A stretch of 64,000 nt of DNA from Chloroflexota bacterium (lineage in GTDB: Bacteria; Chloroflexota; Dehalococcoidia; UBA2985), in NCBI GenBank assembly GCA_016210515.1, contig JACQTZ010000009.1:1-64000 (forward strand). Direction: 5' to 3'. Below are positions 18,470-26,728 of this stretch, in pieces (position 1 is the first letter of the stretch; each line of letters begins with the position of its first letter). The position numbers were made by a program, and so were the translations under genes. The notes under the pieces are model-generated. The model saw nothing but the letters and a program-made list of their open reading frames with translations, did not search any database and had not been told where the DNA came from.

Positions 18470-18850
18470 TCCCAATTCCATCGGGCCTCAGAATGACAGA
18501 AGGGACGCTCGGAATAACCCTTCGGCAGGCTTAGCGGGGGAGGGTATGGCCCCCATCACTTCGGCAAACTCAGTGCAGGCTCTAACCTTCCCCCGAGGAC
18601 GGGGGAAGGGATAAGGGTGCTACCCCGCTAGGTTGCCACGCTCGGAGACTCGCTCGCAACGACGGTGGGGTGACAAGCTCATGATGGTGGTCCGACAGGC
18701 TCACCATGAGCAGGGGGGTAGAGGGCGATTCGTGAATCGCCCCTACGGTAATGGTGGTTCGACAGGTCCGATTTCATCGGACTCCGCATGGAACGGAGTG
18801 GAATCGGAGCTCACCATGAGCGGGAGAGAGGAAGCACCACACCCCACCCC
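18470..18850. repeat. Cluster of dispersed palindromic repeats
   Basis: Contains several half-sites: CCTCAGAATGACAGAAGG, GTCCGACAGGCTCACCATG, GGTTCGACAGGTCCGATTTC and TGGAACGGAGTGGAATCGG. A perfect small hairpin, GGGCGATTC-GT-GAATCGCCC, lies at 18723-18742. No coding capacity is credible here. Confidence 0.8.
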
Positions 18851-18855
18851 GCCCC

Positions 18856-20442
18856 CTATCCCCGGCCCTCGCGTATCAGGAAGTACTCCAGGCCATCGGC
18901 CAGGGCCATCCAACTGGCCTCGATGATGTTGCCGGAGGCCCCCACGGTCTGCCACTGGCTCTTGCCATCGGTGCACTCGATGAGCACCCTCACCACGGCC
19001 CTGGTGTCCTGGCCCTGGTCCACCACTCGCACCTTGTAGTCCAGCAGCCTTACCGCGTCCAGGGACGGGTAGGACTCTAGCAGGGCCTTTCGCAGGGCGT
19101 TGTCCAGGGCGTTCACTGGGCCATTGCCCTCCGCGGCGGTGTGCATCACCTGGGAGCCCACCCTCACCTTGACCATCGCCTCCGCCAGCATCTCCCCCTG
19201 GGCATCGTTTACGGAGGTGCGGCGACGGTTCTCCACCAGCACCATGAAGTCCACCAGGTCGAAGGGAGGATGATACCCATCCAGGCTCCTCCTGACCATC
19301 AGCTCAAAGGAGGCCGCCGCCCCCTCGTACTGGAACCCCTTGCTCTCCTGCACCTTGAGCCTGTCCACCAGGGCTGCCACGTGCTCGCGATTCACCAGGG
19401 CCTCCAGTCCCAGTTCCTTTAGCCGTTGTCGGACATTCTCCCGCCCCGAAAGCTCGGAAATCACCACGTGCTTGGCGTTCCCCACCATCTCTGGAGGAAT
19501 ATGCTGGTAGCTCTCCTCGACCTTTGCCATCGCGGAGGCGTGCAGCCCGCCCTTGTGGCTGAAGGAGCTGGCACCCACGTAGGGCTGCTGGCTGTTGGGA
19601 GGAACGTTCACTATCTCGCTGACGTAGTGGGACGCCTCGGTGAGGCTTGCGAGCTGCTGGTCAGTCACGCAAGAAACGCCCATCTTCAACTTCAGATTGG
19701 CAATGACGGAGAGGAGGTTGGCGTTGCCACACCGCTCCCCGTATCCGTTGATTGTGCCCTGTACATGGGTGGCTCCAGCCATCACCGCGGCCAGGGTATT
19801 GGCCACGGCCATGTCGGCGTCGTTGTGGCAGTGGATGCCCAGGGCGGTCTTCACCTCCTTGCTCACTCGGGAGACCATGTCGCTTACCTCCTGGGTCAGA
19901 GCGCCGCCGTTGGTGTCGCACAGCACCAGGCAGTCCGCTCCGGCCTGGGCTGCCACTTTGACGCACTGAAGGGCGTACTCCGGGTTGGACTTGAAGCCAT
20001 CGAAGAAGTGCTCGGCGTCGAAGAAGACGGTGCGTCCCCGCCTCTTCAGGAAAGAGACGGAGTCCGCTATCATGGCCAGGTTCTCCTCCAGCGTGGTCTC
20101 CAGCACCCTGAGGACGTGGAGGTCGGAGCTTTTCCCCACCAGGGTCACGGCGGGACACTCCGCCCTCAGCAGCGCCTGGATGTTGCCATCGGCCTCTGCC
20201 CGTATTCCGGCCCGTCGGGTGCTTCCGAACGCGGCAATGCGGGCGTTGGAGAGGGAAAGGGCCTTGACCCTGTGGAAGTACTCCGCGTCCTTGGGGTTGG
20301 AGCCAGGCCATCCCCCCTCCACATAGTGGACTCCCAACTCATCCAGCTTGCCGGTTATCTTGAGCTTGTCCTCCACGGAAAGCGAGATGCCTTCTTGCTG
20401 CGCTCCATCCCTCAGCGTAGTGTCATAGAGCTGTATGTCCAT
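18856..20442 (-). CDS. cimA: (R)-citramalate synthase, CimA type
   Basis: Condenses pyruvate and acetyl-CoA to citramalate, the threonine-independent entry to isoleucine. The protein has 528 residues. The TIM-barrel start MDIQLYDTTLRDGAQQEGIS carries the metal/catalytic DTTLRDG signature. GIHCHNDADMAVAN holds metal-binding His residues, and HVQGTINGYGERCGNANL is typical of the family. A LeuA-type regulatory domain follows (about 390-528). The length and motifs fit the CimA/LeuA-related branch used by many non-proteobacteria. The ATG at 20442 sits just after a T-box terminator, so expression should follow aminoacyl-tRNA shortage. Confidence 0.92.
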   Translation of the reverse strand: MDIQLYDTTLRDGAQQEGISLSVEDKLKITGKLDELGVHYVEGGWPGSNPKDAEYFHRVKALSLSNARIAAFGSTRRAGIRAEADGNIQALLRAECPAVTLVGKSSDLHVLRVLETTLEENLAMIADSVSFLKRRGRTVFFDAEHFFDGFKSNPEYALQCVKVAAQAGADCLVLCDTNGGALTQEVSDMVSRVSKEVKTALGIHCHNDADMAVANTLAAVMAGATHVQGTINGYGERCGNANLLSVIANLKLKMGVSCVTDQQLASLTEASHYVSEIVNVPPNSQQPYVGASSFSHKGGLHASAMAKVEESYQHIPPEMVGNAKHVVISELSGRENVRQRLKELGLEALVNREHVAALVDRLKVQESKGFQYEGAAASFELMVRRSLDGYHPPFDLVDFMVLVENRRRTSVNDAQGEMLAEAMVKVRVGSQVMHTAAEGNGPVNALDNALRKALLESYPSLDAVRLLDYKVRVVDQGQDTRAVVRVLIECTDGKSQWQTVGASGNIIEASWMALADGLEYFLIREGRG

Positions 20443-20451
20443 GATTCCCCC

Positions 20452-20745
20452 CTTATAAAACAACAAGTCCCGCCCCGAAGGGACGAGACTTGAATTCCCG
20501 CGATACCACCCTTTTTCCCCGATACAACGGGGCACTCCGCAGGGCACCATCATGCCCTCGTCACTGGTAACGGCGTACGACCCCGTCTCGGTCTACCGGC
20601 CCCGACTGGTCGGGGTTTTCGGCGAGCAGCTCAGGAGGGATCTTCCGAGGGCCCTTTCGCGTCTGCTTCCACCGTACCAGACTCGCTGGGCGAAGGCGTC
20701 CTTCGTACTCGTCTCCGTCTTTGCCTTTGTGGGCAAAACAGTATC
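20452..20745 (-). promoter_or_regulatory. T-box riboswitch upstream of cimA
   Basis: The minus strand carries the T-box core AAGGGTGGTATCGCGGG (20498-20514), whose TGGT would pair with a tRNA ending ACCA. A strong terminator follows directly. An AGTA element (GACGAGTACGAAGG, about 20701-20714) and a hairpin with a GGTG loop element (GTCTGG...CAGAC, about 20659-20681) match stem I features. A candidate specifier codon ATC (Ile) lies at 20641-20639 in GGAAGATCCCTCC. Uncharged tRNA-Ile would favour antitermination and raise cimA expression. The specifier is the least certain part. Confidence 0.85.
20464..20492 (-). terminator. Rho-independent terminator of the T-box
   Basis: A 13-bp stem (CAAGTCTCGTCCC against GGGCGGGACTTG with two G-U pairs) closes a three-base loop and is followed by TTGTTTTATA on the minus strand. 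It partly overlaps the region that would form the antiterminator with the T-box core. Confidence 0.85.
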
Positions 20746-20811
20746 ACAGAACGGAGAGTTGGTCAAGGGAATGGGAAAGAGGGCCACGGTCTTGGAGTCG
20801 CATGCAGTTGC

Positions 20812-20955
20812 ACCCCCTTCGCTTCGGCAAGTCCGATTCCATCGGACTCCCTACGGAGTCGGAGCTCAGCGCAGGCTCTAGCCTTCCCTCTTAGGGGGAA
20901 GGAGTAACCCCTCTCTCTTGAGGGGGAGAGTTGGAGAGGGGGTGAAGTGGACAAT
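20812..20955. repeat. Dispersed palindromic repeats
   Basis: Contains AAGTCCGATTCCATCGGACT (itself palindromic), CGGAGCTCAGCGCAGGCTC and a GGGGGAAGG / CCTTCCCTC hairpin family. The same types occur at 25.4, 26.5, 30.3 and 34.5 kb. Confidence 0.75.
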
Positions 20956-20982
20956 CAAAAGACCCTGGGGAGACAGAGGGGC

Positions 20983-21870
20983 CTAGTTGCCCTCTAGCTG
21001 CTGGCCGATCTCACGAAGAAAACGCTCCACGTCAGGGGCAAGAGGCGGGGTCTGTTGCGGCGGTTCAGGGACCTGCTGACTGTCGTAGTACTCTTCCAGC
21101 TGCTTTACCAGGGCCTTGACCTGGGGGCTGTTCGCCGCCTCGTTGCCGGCCTCCTGGTACTGTCTCGCGCCACGCTCGGTTTCCGCCAGGTTTCGGGGAA
21201 GATTATAGAGAGCGCAGAGAACCTCCACCAGCCGGGCCGTCCCGGCATAGTCCTCTTCCAGGCTCATGTAGTGAGGCAGGTGCACCATGAAGCTGAGCAT
21301 CTCTGTACCCGTCTTCTCCAGCTCTTCGGTGACCGAGTTCATGATGCTGGTTGGTCCCTCGTACGCCCCTGTCGCCTGGCGCGGCGTGATAAGCCCTGCC
21401 ATGCTCGGCATCTTCTCCATCTCTGGGGAACCTGTGACCCGAAGGGGCCGGGTGTGGGGCACCGCATTGTACATTCCACTGATCCGACAGTACCGTTTTA
21501 CTTTGAAGGCCTTGAGCAGGTCCACCAGAGACTTGATGTATCTTTCAGCGAAGGCATGAGGCTCCATGAGATGGATGAACAGGAAGTCCGGTCCATCTGT
21601 TCCCAGGACGTAGTAAATGTTGGTGTTGGGGAGCACCACAACGCGCTGGCCCTCCACAAAACGAGACATGGGGCGATAGCGGGTGAAATCGAAGAAGGTC
21701 CCCGGGCGGTGCAGCTTTCCGAACTCCCTGGCTCCCAGATGACGCTCCAGCCTCTCCAGAGTCAGGGTGCCGACGCTTCCCGCATCTACCCACGGGTGCA
21801 GGAGAGCGATGGCATGAAGGTTCTTGAAGTGCGGAACGGGCTCCTGAATCTCAAACGCGCCTATTCTCAT
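20983..21870 (-). CDS. PAC2-family protein (proteasome-assembly-chaperone-like)
   Basis: Protein of 295 residues from MRIGAFEIQEPVPHFKN. The PAC2 features are LHPWVDAGSVGTLTLERLERHL near the N-terminus and FIHLMEPHAFAERYIKSLVDLL, then YCRISGMYNAVPHTRPLRVTG in the middle. Bacterial PAC2 proteins have no settled function, and an ATP-grasp or carboxylate ligand role has not been shown. An acidic helix and proline-rich tail (PEPPQQTPPLAPD) close the protein. Starts two or six codons upstream (ATG 21876, GTG 21888) are also possible. It is monocistronic. Confidence 0.8.
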   Translation of the reverse strand: MRIGAFEIQEPVPHFKNLHAIALLHPWVDAGSVGTLTLERLERHLGAREFGKLHRPGTFFDFTRYRPMSRFVEGQRVVVLPNTNIYYVLGTDGPDFLFIHLMEPHAFAERYIKSLVDLLKAFKVKRYCRISGMYNAVPHTRPLRVTGSPEMEKMPSMAGLITPRQATGAYEGPTSIMNSVTEELEKTGTEMLSFMVHLPHYMSLEEDYAGTARLVEVLCALYNLPRNLAETERGARQYQEAGNEAANSPQVKALVKQLEEYYDSQQVPEPPQQTPPLAPDVERFLREIGQQLEGN

Positions 21871-21961
21871 GGACATATCTTGCCACAAAAAGGGGGTTTT
21901 CGCAACTCAATCCCGTGGCGGACAGGGTCTTCTAGTTTTCCCCAATTTCGAGAGCGAACGA

Positions 21962-22085
21962 CGAGAACTGTCATTCTGAGGAGCGCAGCGACGAAGAATC
22001 TAGGATGCAGACCGAATAAACGTACTCAAATCGCGCTCTGCCCTAGATGCTTCACTTCGTTCAGCATGACAACTAAAAGACCCTG
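21962..22085. repeat. Dispersed palindromic repeat
   Basis: Opposed half-sites GTCATTCTGAGGAGCGCAGC...GAAGAATCTAGG and CCTAGATGCTTCACTTCGTT...CAGCATGACA. Together they make a large imperfect inverted repeat of the family seen again at 26.6, 29.1, 51.1, 59.9 and 60.4 kb. Confidence 0.8.
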
Positions 22086-22104
22086 GCGTGGCGTGGAGTA
22101 GTTG

Positions 22105-22134
22105 TTGACTTGACAAACCGTTCAATGGTAGACT
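22105..22134 (+). promoter_or_regulatory. Promoter candidate for the zinc-ribbon gene
   Basis: TTGACT (22105-22110), an 18-base spacer and TAGACT (22129-22134). It lies about 130 bases before the start codon and would give a long leader. Confidence 0.4.
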
Positions 22135-22181
22135 CCCCCCCAATTGCATTCTTTGTAAGCATTGAATGCCATGGTCGCGCT

Positions 22182-22238
22182 CAGAAAGCCCTGCCGGGGT
22201 TTCTGGGCCACGGATCCCAGGGTCAGTACAATGACCCT
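22182..22238 (+). promoter_or_regulatory. Structured leader: three consecutive hairpins
   Basis: Three inverted repeats follow one another. They are CAGAAA-g-CCC with GGG-g-TTTCTG (22182-22205), CTGGG with CCCAG (22203-22220), and AGGGTC with GACCCT (22219-22238). The last is followed by AAAAAG. The first and second share bases, and so do the second and third, so alternative folds are possible. The AGGAGGG ribosome site follows at about 22249. Confidence 0.4.
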
Positions 22239-22266
22239 AAAAAGACCTTAGGAGGGCCTAGAAGCG

Positions 22267-22551
22267 TTGAGTGACAAGAGCCTGGTATGCCGAGAATGTG
22301 GAGTTGAGTTCCTCTTCACCGAGGGGGAACAGGAGTTTTACCAGAAGAGGGGGCTGCTCAACGAGCCCAGCCGCTGCCCTGAGTGTCGCGCCGCGCGGCG
22401 CCGCACCAGGAGCGCCGAGGGCGGGGCACGCACCATGTACCCCATAACCTGTGCGTCCTGCGGCAAGGAGGCGGAAGTGCCCTTCCAGCCGAGGCTGGGC
22501 AGGCCGGTCTACTGCAACGAGTGCTTTGCCTCTGAGAGGGCCACCCGGTAA
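22267..22551 (+). CDS. Double zinc-ribbon protein
   Basis: Protein of 94 residues with two predicted zinc sites: CRECGVEFLFTEGEQEFYQK with CPECRAARR, and CASCGKEAEVPF with YCNECF. The first is the probable zinc-ribbon domain seen in many small bacterial proteins; the second resembles the CxxC-PVYC-CF ribbon. The start is TTG at 22267, placed ten bases after AGGAGGG. It may bind nucleic acid; function is unknown. It lies upstream of rpsO, which has its own promoter. Confidence 0.75.
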   Translation: MSDKSLVCRECGVEFLFTEGEQEFYQKRGLLNEPSRCPECRAARRRTRSAEGGARTMYPITCASCGKEAEVPFQPRLGRPVYCNECFASERATR

Positions 22552-22685
22552 GGCCCGCCGCAACTCAGCACTCTCGGCAAACAACGCCGTACTCACTGGA
22601 GTCCTGGTCGCCGGCAACATAGATGGGACAGCTGCGATAGTAGATTCGCGTCAGCCTGTCCCCTCTCCACTGTTCAAACCCCTGG

Positions 22686-22714
22686 TTTACTCCTCAGAGG
22701 GGCTATGCTATAAT
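22686..22714 (+). promoter_or_regulatory. Promoter of rpsO-pnp
   Basis: TTTACT, a 17-base spacer and a perfect TATAAT (22709-22714). A TGC just before it makes an extended -10. It lies 35 bases before the rpsO start. Confidence 0.75.
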
Positions 22715-22749
22715 TCCGCCAAAGAGAATAGAGAAAGGTCATAACGTAG

Positions 22750-23016
22750 ATGCTGGGGACGGAGAGTAAACAGGCCCTAATCAGGGAGTACCAGACAAAA
22801 GAGGGAGATACCGGCTCCACAGGAGTGCAAATAGCCCTCCTCACACAGCGGATAAATCACCTCAGCGACCACCTCAGGGTACACCGCAAGGACTATCACT
22901 GTCTCCGTGGGCTGCTAACGCTGGTGGGCCAGCGACGGCGGCTCCTGCGCTATCTGAGCAAAGCAGATAGCGCCCGCTACAGGGAAGTGACAGCCAAACT
23001 TCTCATTCGAAATTAG
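22750..23016 (+). CDS. rpsO: 30S ribosomal protein S15
   Basis: Protein of 88 residues, normal length. Features are [20 protein letters not shown], the H-L-DH core [16 protein letters not shown] and [14 protein letters not shown]. It binds 16S rRNA helices 20-22 early in 30S assembly. It is followed by pnp, the classic rpsO-pnp arrangement. Its ribosome site is weak (AAAGG). Confidence 0.97.
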   Translation: MLGTESKQALIREYQTKEGDTGSTGVQIALLTQRINHLSDHLRVHRKDYHCLRGLLTLVGQRRRLLRYLSKADSARYREVTAKLLIRN

Positions 23017-23083
23017 CCCTCGCGCCCGTGCTCTTTCTTTGTTCTCCCCAAGTGTTGATTCGCTGGAGGAGGATACCGTCAAT

Positions 23084-25327
23084 TTGATTCACACTGTAAG
23101 CAAGGAGATAGCGGGGCGAAAGCTCACCATTGAGACGGGCAAGCTGGCCAATCAGGCCGGCGGCTCTGTAACAGTCAGATACGGGGACTCGATGCTCCTG
23201 GTCACGGCCTGCGCTGCGCCCAGCGCCAGGGAAGGGATAGACTTCCTGCCCCTGACCATAGACTACGAGGAGCGTCTTTACGCCGCAGGCAAGATTCCGG
23301 GAAGCTTTTTCCGTCGGGAGGGCCGTCCCACCGAGGTGGGAACCCTGGCCGCTCGTCTGACGGACCGCCCCTTGAGACCACTTTTCCCCAAGGGGCTCCA
23401 CAACGAAATTCAGGTGATTGTCACCGTCCTTTCCGCAGACCAGGAGAATGACCCTGATATCCTGGGCATTATAGGGGCGTCCTCCGCCCTGTGCCTGTCC
23501 CCCATCCCCTTCGATGGCCCCGTCAGCGCCACCAGGCTGGGCTACTTGAACGGGGAGATTATCGTCAATCCCACCTTCGCTCAGCTAGGTGAAAGCAAAC
23601 TGGACCTGGTGGTGGCCGGCACAAGAGACGCCATAGCCATGGTGGAAGCTGGAGCCAACGAAGTGATCGAGGAGGTCATCATCGAGGCGGTCAAGCGAGG
23701 CCAGGAGGTCAACCAGCAGATCATCGAGCTTCAGCAGGAGCTGATCGCTCTGGCGGCGAAGCCCAAGATGCCCCTCCCACCGGACGGCCATGCCCAAGAG
23801 GAGCTGATGAAAAAGGTGGCCTCCTTCCTCGGAGACCGCCTGCACTCCACCATCTTCACCAATCGAGAGAAGGGGGAAAGGGATAGCGCTCTGGACGACC
23901 TGAGCGCGAATGTTGCGGCTCAGATGGGAGAGGGCTACTCTTCGCAACAGGTGAAAGAGGCCTTTGAAGCTCTGACCAAGAGGGAGGTGCGCTCTGGAAT
24001 AGTCCACGGCGGTCGCCGCCCGGACGGCCGACAGCCCAAGGAGGTACGTCCCATAAGCTGCGAGGTGTCTATCCTGCCGCGGACTCACGGCTCCGGTCTC
24101 TTCACCCGGGGACAGACTCAGGTGCTTACCATTGCCACCCTGGGCTCCATGTCAGAGACGCAGAAACTGGATACCATAAACCCAGAGGAGAGCAAACGAT
24201 ACCTTCACCACTACAACTTCCCTCCCTACTCCGTGGGCGAGGTGAGAAGAGTGGGCGGGCCTGGCCGAAGGGAGATAGGACACGGCGCCCTGGCCGAGCG
24301 CGCCCTGCTGCCTGTCATCCCCAACGAGGATGAGTTTCCCTACACCATTCGCCTGGTATCGGAGTCCCTCAGCTCCAACGGCAGCACCTCCATGGGCAGC
24401 GTTTGCGGCAGCACCCTGGCCCTGATGGACGCGGGAGTGCCCCTCAAGGCCCCCGTGGCCGGGATAGCCATGGGCCTGGTTATGACGGAGGAGGGACGGC
24501 ACGTTGTTCTAACGGACATCCAGGGAGTTGAAGACGCCCTGGGGGACATGGACTTCAAGGTGGCGGGGAGTGCCCAGGGAGTCACCGCCCTTCAGATGGA
24601 TATCAAGATAAAGGGCATTACCTACGCGATTATGGAGGAGGCCCTGCGACAGGCGCGAGAGGCCCGTCTCTTTGTCCTGGAGCGAATAAAGGCCACCATG
24701 GCCCAACCACGGTCTGAGTTGAGCCCCTACGCACCCCGAATGATACGGCTCACCATCCCGGTGGACAAGATTGGCACGGTCATAGGGCCTGGCGGGAAGA
24801 CCATACGCTCCATCATAGAGGACACCAAGACCACTATAAACGTGGAGAACGACGGCACTGTGACCGTCGGCTCCGTAAACCAGGATGCAGCTCGGAGGGC
24901 GGTGGAGCGCATAGAGATGCTCACCCGGGAGGCGGAGGTGGGTGGCATCTACACTGGGAAGGTTGTCCGGCTAATGAACTTTGGCGCTTTTGTGGAGATA
25001 CTGCCCGGCAAGGACGGACTGGTGCACATCAGCGAGCTTTCCAATGAGCGGGTTGCCTCGGTGGAAGACGTGGTCAAGGTTGGCGATGAGATCACCGTAA
25101 TGGTGAAGGAGATAGACTCCATGGGGCGCATCAACCTCTCCCGGCGCGCCCTCCTTGAGCAGCCGGCAGGGGACAAAGAGCCGAGAACCGGCGGCGCAGA
25201 GGAGAGGCCACGCTACGACAGGGGAGGAGAGGGCAACCGATACGACCGGCCCAGGGGGCCACGTCCTTCGGGGCCGCCTCGGGACTCCCAGGGAAACCGC
25301 AGGCCGCCCTACAGGCCATCCCGCTAG
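23084..25327 (+). CDS. pnp: Polyribonucleotide nucleotidyltransferase (PNPase)
   Basis: 3'-to-5' phosphorolytic exoribonuclease of 747 residues. Two RNase PH-like domains are present (ETGKLANQAGGSVTVRYGDS; the second includes LPRTHGSGLFTRGQTQVL and SSNGSTSMGSVCGSTLALMD). A KH domain (VIGPGGKTIRSIIEDT) and an S1 domain (GGIYTGKVVRLMNFGAFVEI) follow, then a basic R/G/P-rich tail. The likely start is TTG 23084, eleven bases after GGAGGAGG; an upstream TTG at 23039 would add 15 atypical residues. It is co-transcribed with rpsO. Confidence 0.95.
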   Translation: MIHTVSKEIAGRKLTIETGKLANQAGGSVTVRYGDSMLLVTACAAPSAREGIDFLPLTIDYEERLYAAGKIPGSFFRREGRPTEVGTLAARLTDRPLRPLFPKGLHNEIQVIVTVLSADQENDPDILGIIGASSALCLSPIPFDGPVSATRLGYLNGEIIVNPTFAQLGESKLDLVVAGTRDAIAMVEAGANEVIEEVIIEAVKRGQEVNQQIIELQQELIALAAKPKMPLPPDGHAQEELMKKVASFLGDRLHSTIFTNREKGERDSALDDLSANVAAQMGEGYSSQQVKEAFEALTKREVRSGIVHGGRRPDGRQPKEVRPISCEVSILPRTHGSGLFTRGQTQVLTIATLGSMSETQKLDTINPEESKRYLHHYNFPPYSVGEVRRVGGPGRREIGHGALAERALLPVIPNEDEFPYTIRLVSESLSSNGSTSMGSVCGSTLALMDAGVPLKAPVAGIAMGLVMTEEGRHVVLTDIQGVEDALGDMDFKVAGSAQGVTALQMDIKIKGITYAIMEEALRQAREARLFVLERIKATMAQPRSELSPYAPRMIRLTIPVDKIGTVIGPGGKTIRSIIEDTKTTINVENDGTVTVGSVNQDAARRAVERIEMLTREAEVGGIYTGKVVRLMNFGAFVEILPGKDGLVHISELSNERVASVEDVVKVGDEITVMVKEIDSMGRINLSRRALLEQPAGDKEPRTGGAEERPRYDRGGEGNRYDRPRGPRPSGPPRDSQGNRRPPYRPSR

Positions 25328-25377
25328 TGGGGTGAATCTGAAAAGGAGCCTAGTTGTAATTGCGATGAAAAATGGTG

Positions 25378-25535
25378 TGCCTCCCTACTCCTTCCCCATA
25401 GAGGGGGAAGGTTGGGATGGGAGTGAGGATTTCCGAGAAGCCCTATTTTCAAGGCAATATGGGGCGGCGCTCCCCCCTCTCTACCAGGTTGCCACGCTCG
25501 CCAAGGGCGGGCTCGCAATGACATTCGAAGCAAAC
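25378..25535. repeat. Dispersed repeats between pnp and dapB
   Basis: CTCCTTCCCC-ATAGA-GGGGGAAGG hairpin and CCAGGTTGCCACGCTCGCCA next to GGGCTCGCAATGACATTC. Same families as at 18.6, 20.9 and 28.9 kb. No gene is seen. Confidence 0.7.
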
Positions 25536-25590
25536 TCCTAGACCATTTTGCTAGATACCCTTAATCTCTAAAGGGTGAGGTGAGGAGACG

Positions 25591-26385
25591 GTGGCAACAA
25601 AAGTCCTTGTCCACGGAATTCTGGGGAAGATGGGAAGGGAGGTGGTGGCCGCGGTCTGTCGAGAGCCGGGCCTGGAGCCTCTGTGCGGCGTGGACAAGAA
25701 CGCCACCGATGAGTACCTGCCCCTGCCCGACGGCTCTGGTCGCATCCCCATCTCCTCGGACCTGGGGCGCATGATAGACATATACAGGCCACAGGTGATG
25801 GTGGACTTCACCAATGCCGATGCCTCCATTGCCGCATGCCGCGTGGCGGCGGCCAAAGGGGTCAACCTGGTGGTAGGCACCACCGGCCTTACTGCGGCCA
25901 ACATCAAGGAGCTGGACAGCCTGGCCCGGGAGTATGACATCGGGGCCTTCGTGGCCCCCAACTTCGCCATTGGAGCCGTGCTGCTCATGCACCTGGCAAG
26001 GGGTCTGGGAAGGTACTTCGACTACGCCGACATCGTAGAGATGCACCACGAAGCCAAGATAGACTCCCCTTCCGGGACGGCCCTGGCCCTGGCCAGAAAC
26101 CTGCGGGAGGGCAGAGATGGCCCCTTCATCAGGCCTGCTCCTGAGAAGGAACCCATAGAGGGCACACGAGGCGGGGAGCTGGAGGGCGTCTCCATCCATA
26201 GCGTGCGAATGCCGGGGCGAATGGCCCACCACGAGATAGTCCTGGGCACTCAGGGGCAGACCCTGAGCCTGCGCCACGATACCATCAACCGCGAGTGCTA
26301 TATGCCGGGGGTTCTCCTCGCGATAAGAGAAGTGGTAAAATCCAAGGGACTTGTGGTGGGCCTGGAGAAGCTGCTGGGGCTATGA
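25591..26385 (+). CDS. dapB: 4-hydroxy-tetrahydrodipicolinate reductase
   Basis: NAD(P)H-dependent second committed step of lysine/diaminopimelate synthesis, 264 residues. The N-terminal nucleotide site is VHGILGKMGREVV. VVGTTGLTAANI and the catalytic motif EMHHEAKIDSPSGTA (general-acid His pair and Lys) are clear. The C-terminal HEIVLGTQGQTLSLRHD is typical. GTG start with GGTGAGGAGA upstream. It is the first gene of a dapB-asd-dapA set. Confidence 0.95.
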   Translation: MATKVLVHGILGKMGREVVAAVCREPGLEPLCGVDKNATDEYLPLPDGSGRIPISSDLGRMIDIYRPQVMVDFTNADASIAACRVAAAKGVNLVVGTTGLTAANIKELDSLAREYDIGAFVAPNFAIGAVLLMHLARGLGRYFDYADIVEMHHEAKIDSPSGTALALARNLREGRDGPFIRPAPEKEPIEGTRGGELEGVSIHSVRMPGRMAHHEIVLGTQGQTLSLRHDTINRECYMPGVLLAIREVVKSKGLVVGLEKLLGL

Positions 26386-26454
26386 GCGCTTTCGTTGCCA
26401 TTATTATGAAAATGCAATCCAGCATTGGCCACATATCATTCCTACGAAAATGGG

Positions 26455-26672
26455 GGGCCTCTGGCCTCCTCCCCCGCAAGCGGGGGAGGATTGAGGTGGG
26501 GGAGCCTCACCCCCATCCAGACCTTCCCCCCTCAAGGGGGAAGGCACAGGAAACACGCCATTTTCATCTTCTTCGGTGCCTCACCCAGGGCATGATAAAT
26601 TCTGAGGAGCGAAGCGAAGTGAAGAATCCAGGGGGTATCGCCTTAGACCCTTCGCTCCGCTCAGGGTGACAA
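26455..26672. repeat. Dispersed repeats between dapB and asd
   Basis: Perfect hairpin CCTCCCCCGC-AA-GCGGGGGAGG, a second hairpin CCTTCCCCCC...GGGGGAAGG, and a TTCTGAGGAGCGAAGCGAAG/CTTCGCTCCGCTCAGGGTGA pair. The repeats are inserted between two genes that are usually adjacent. Confidence 0.75.
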
Positions 26673-26728
26673 GGGAAGAAAACAGAAGTGCTGCTAAATA
26701 TAAACTCTAGCCTTTGGAGGAGTGTTCA

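Noticed and set aside
19426..20493. A 355-codon + frame over cimA and its leader
   Set aside because: Antisense to cimA and its T-box; no motif.
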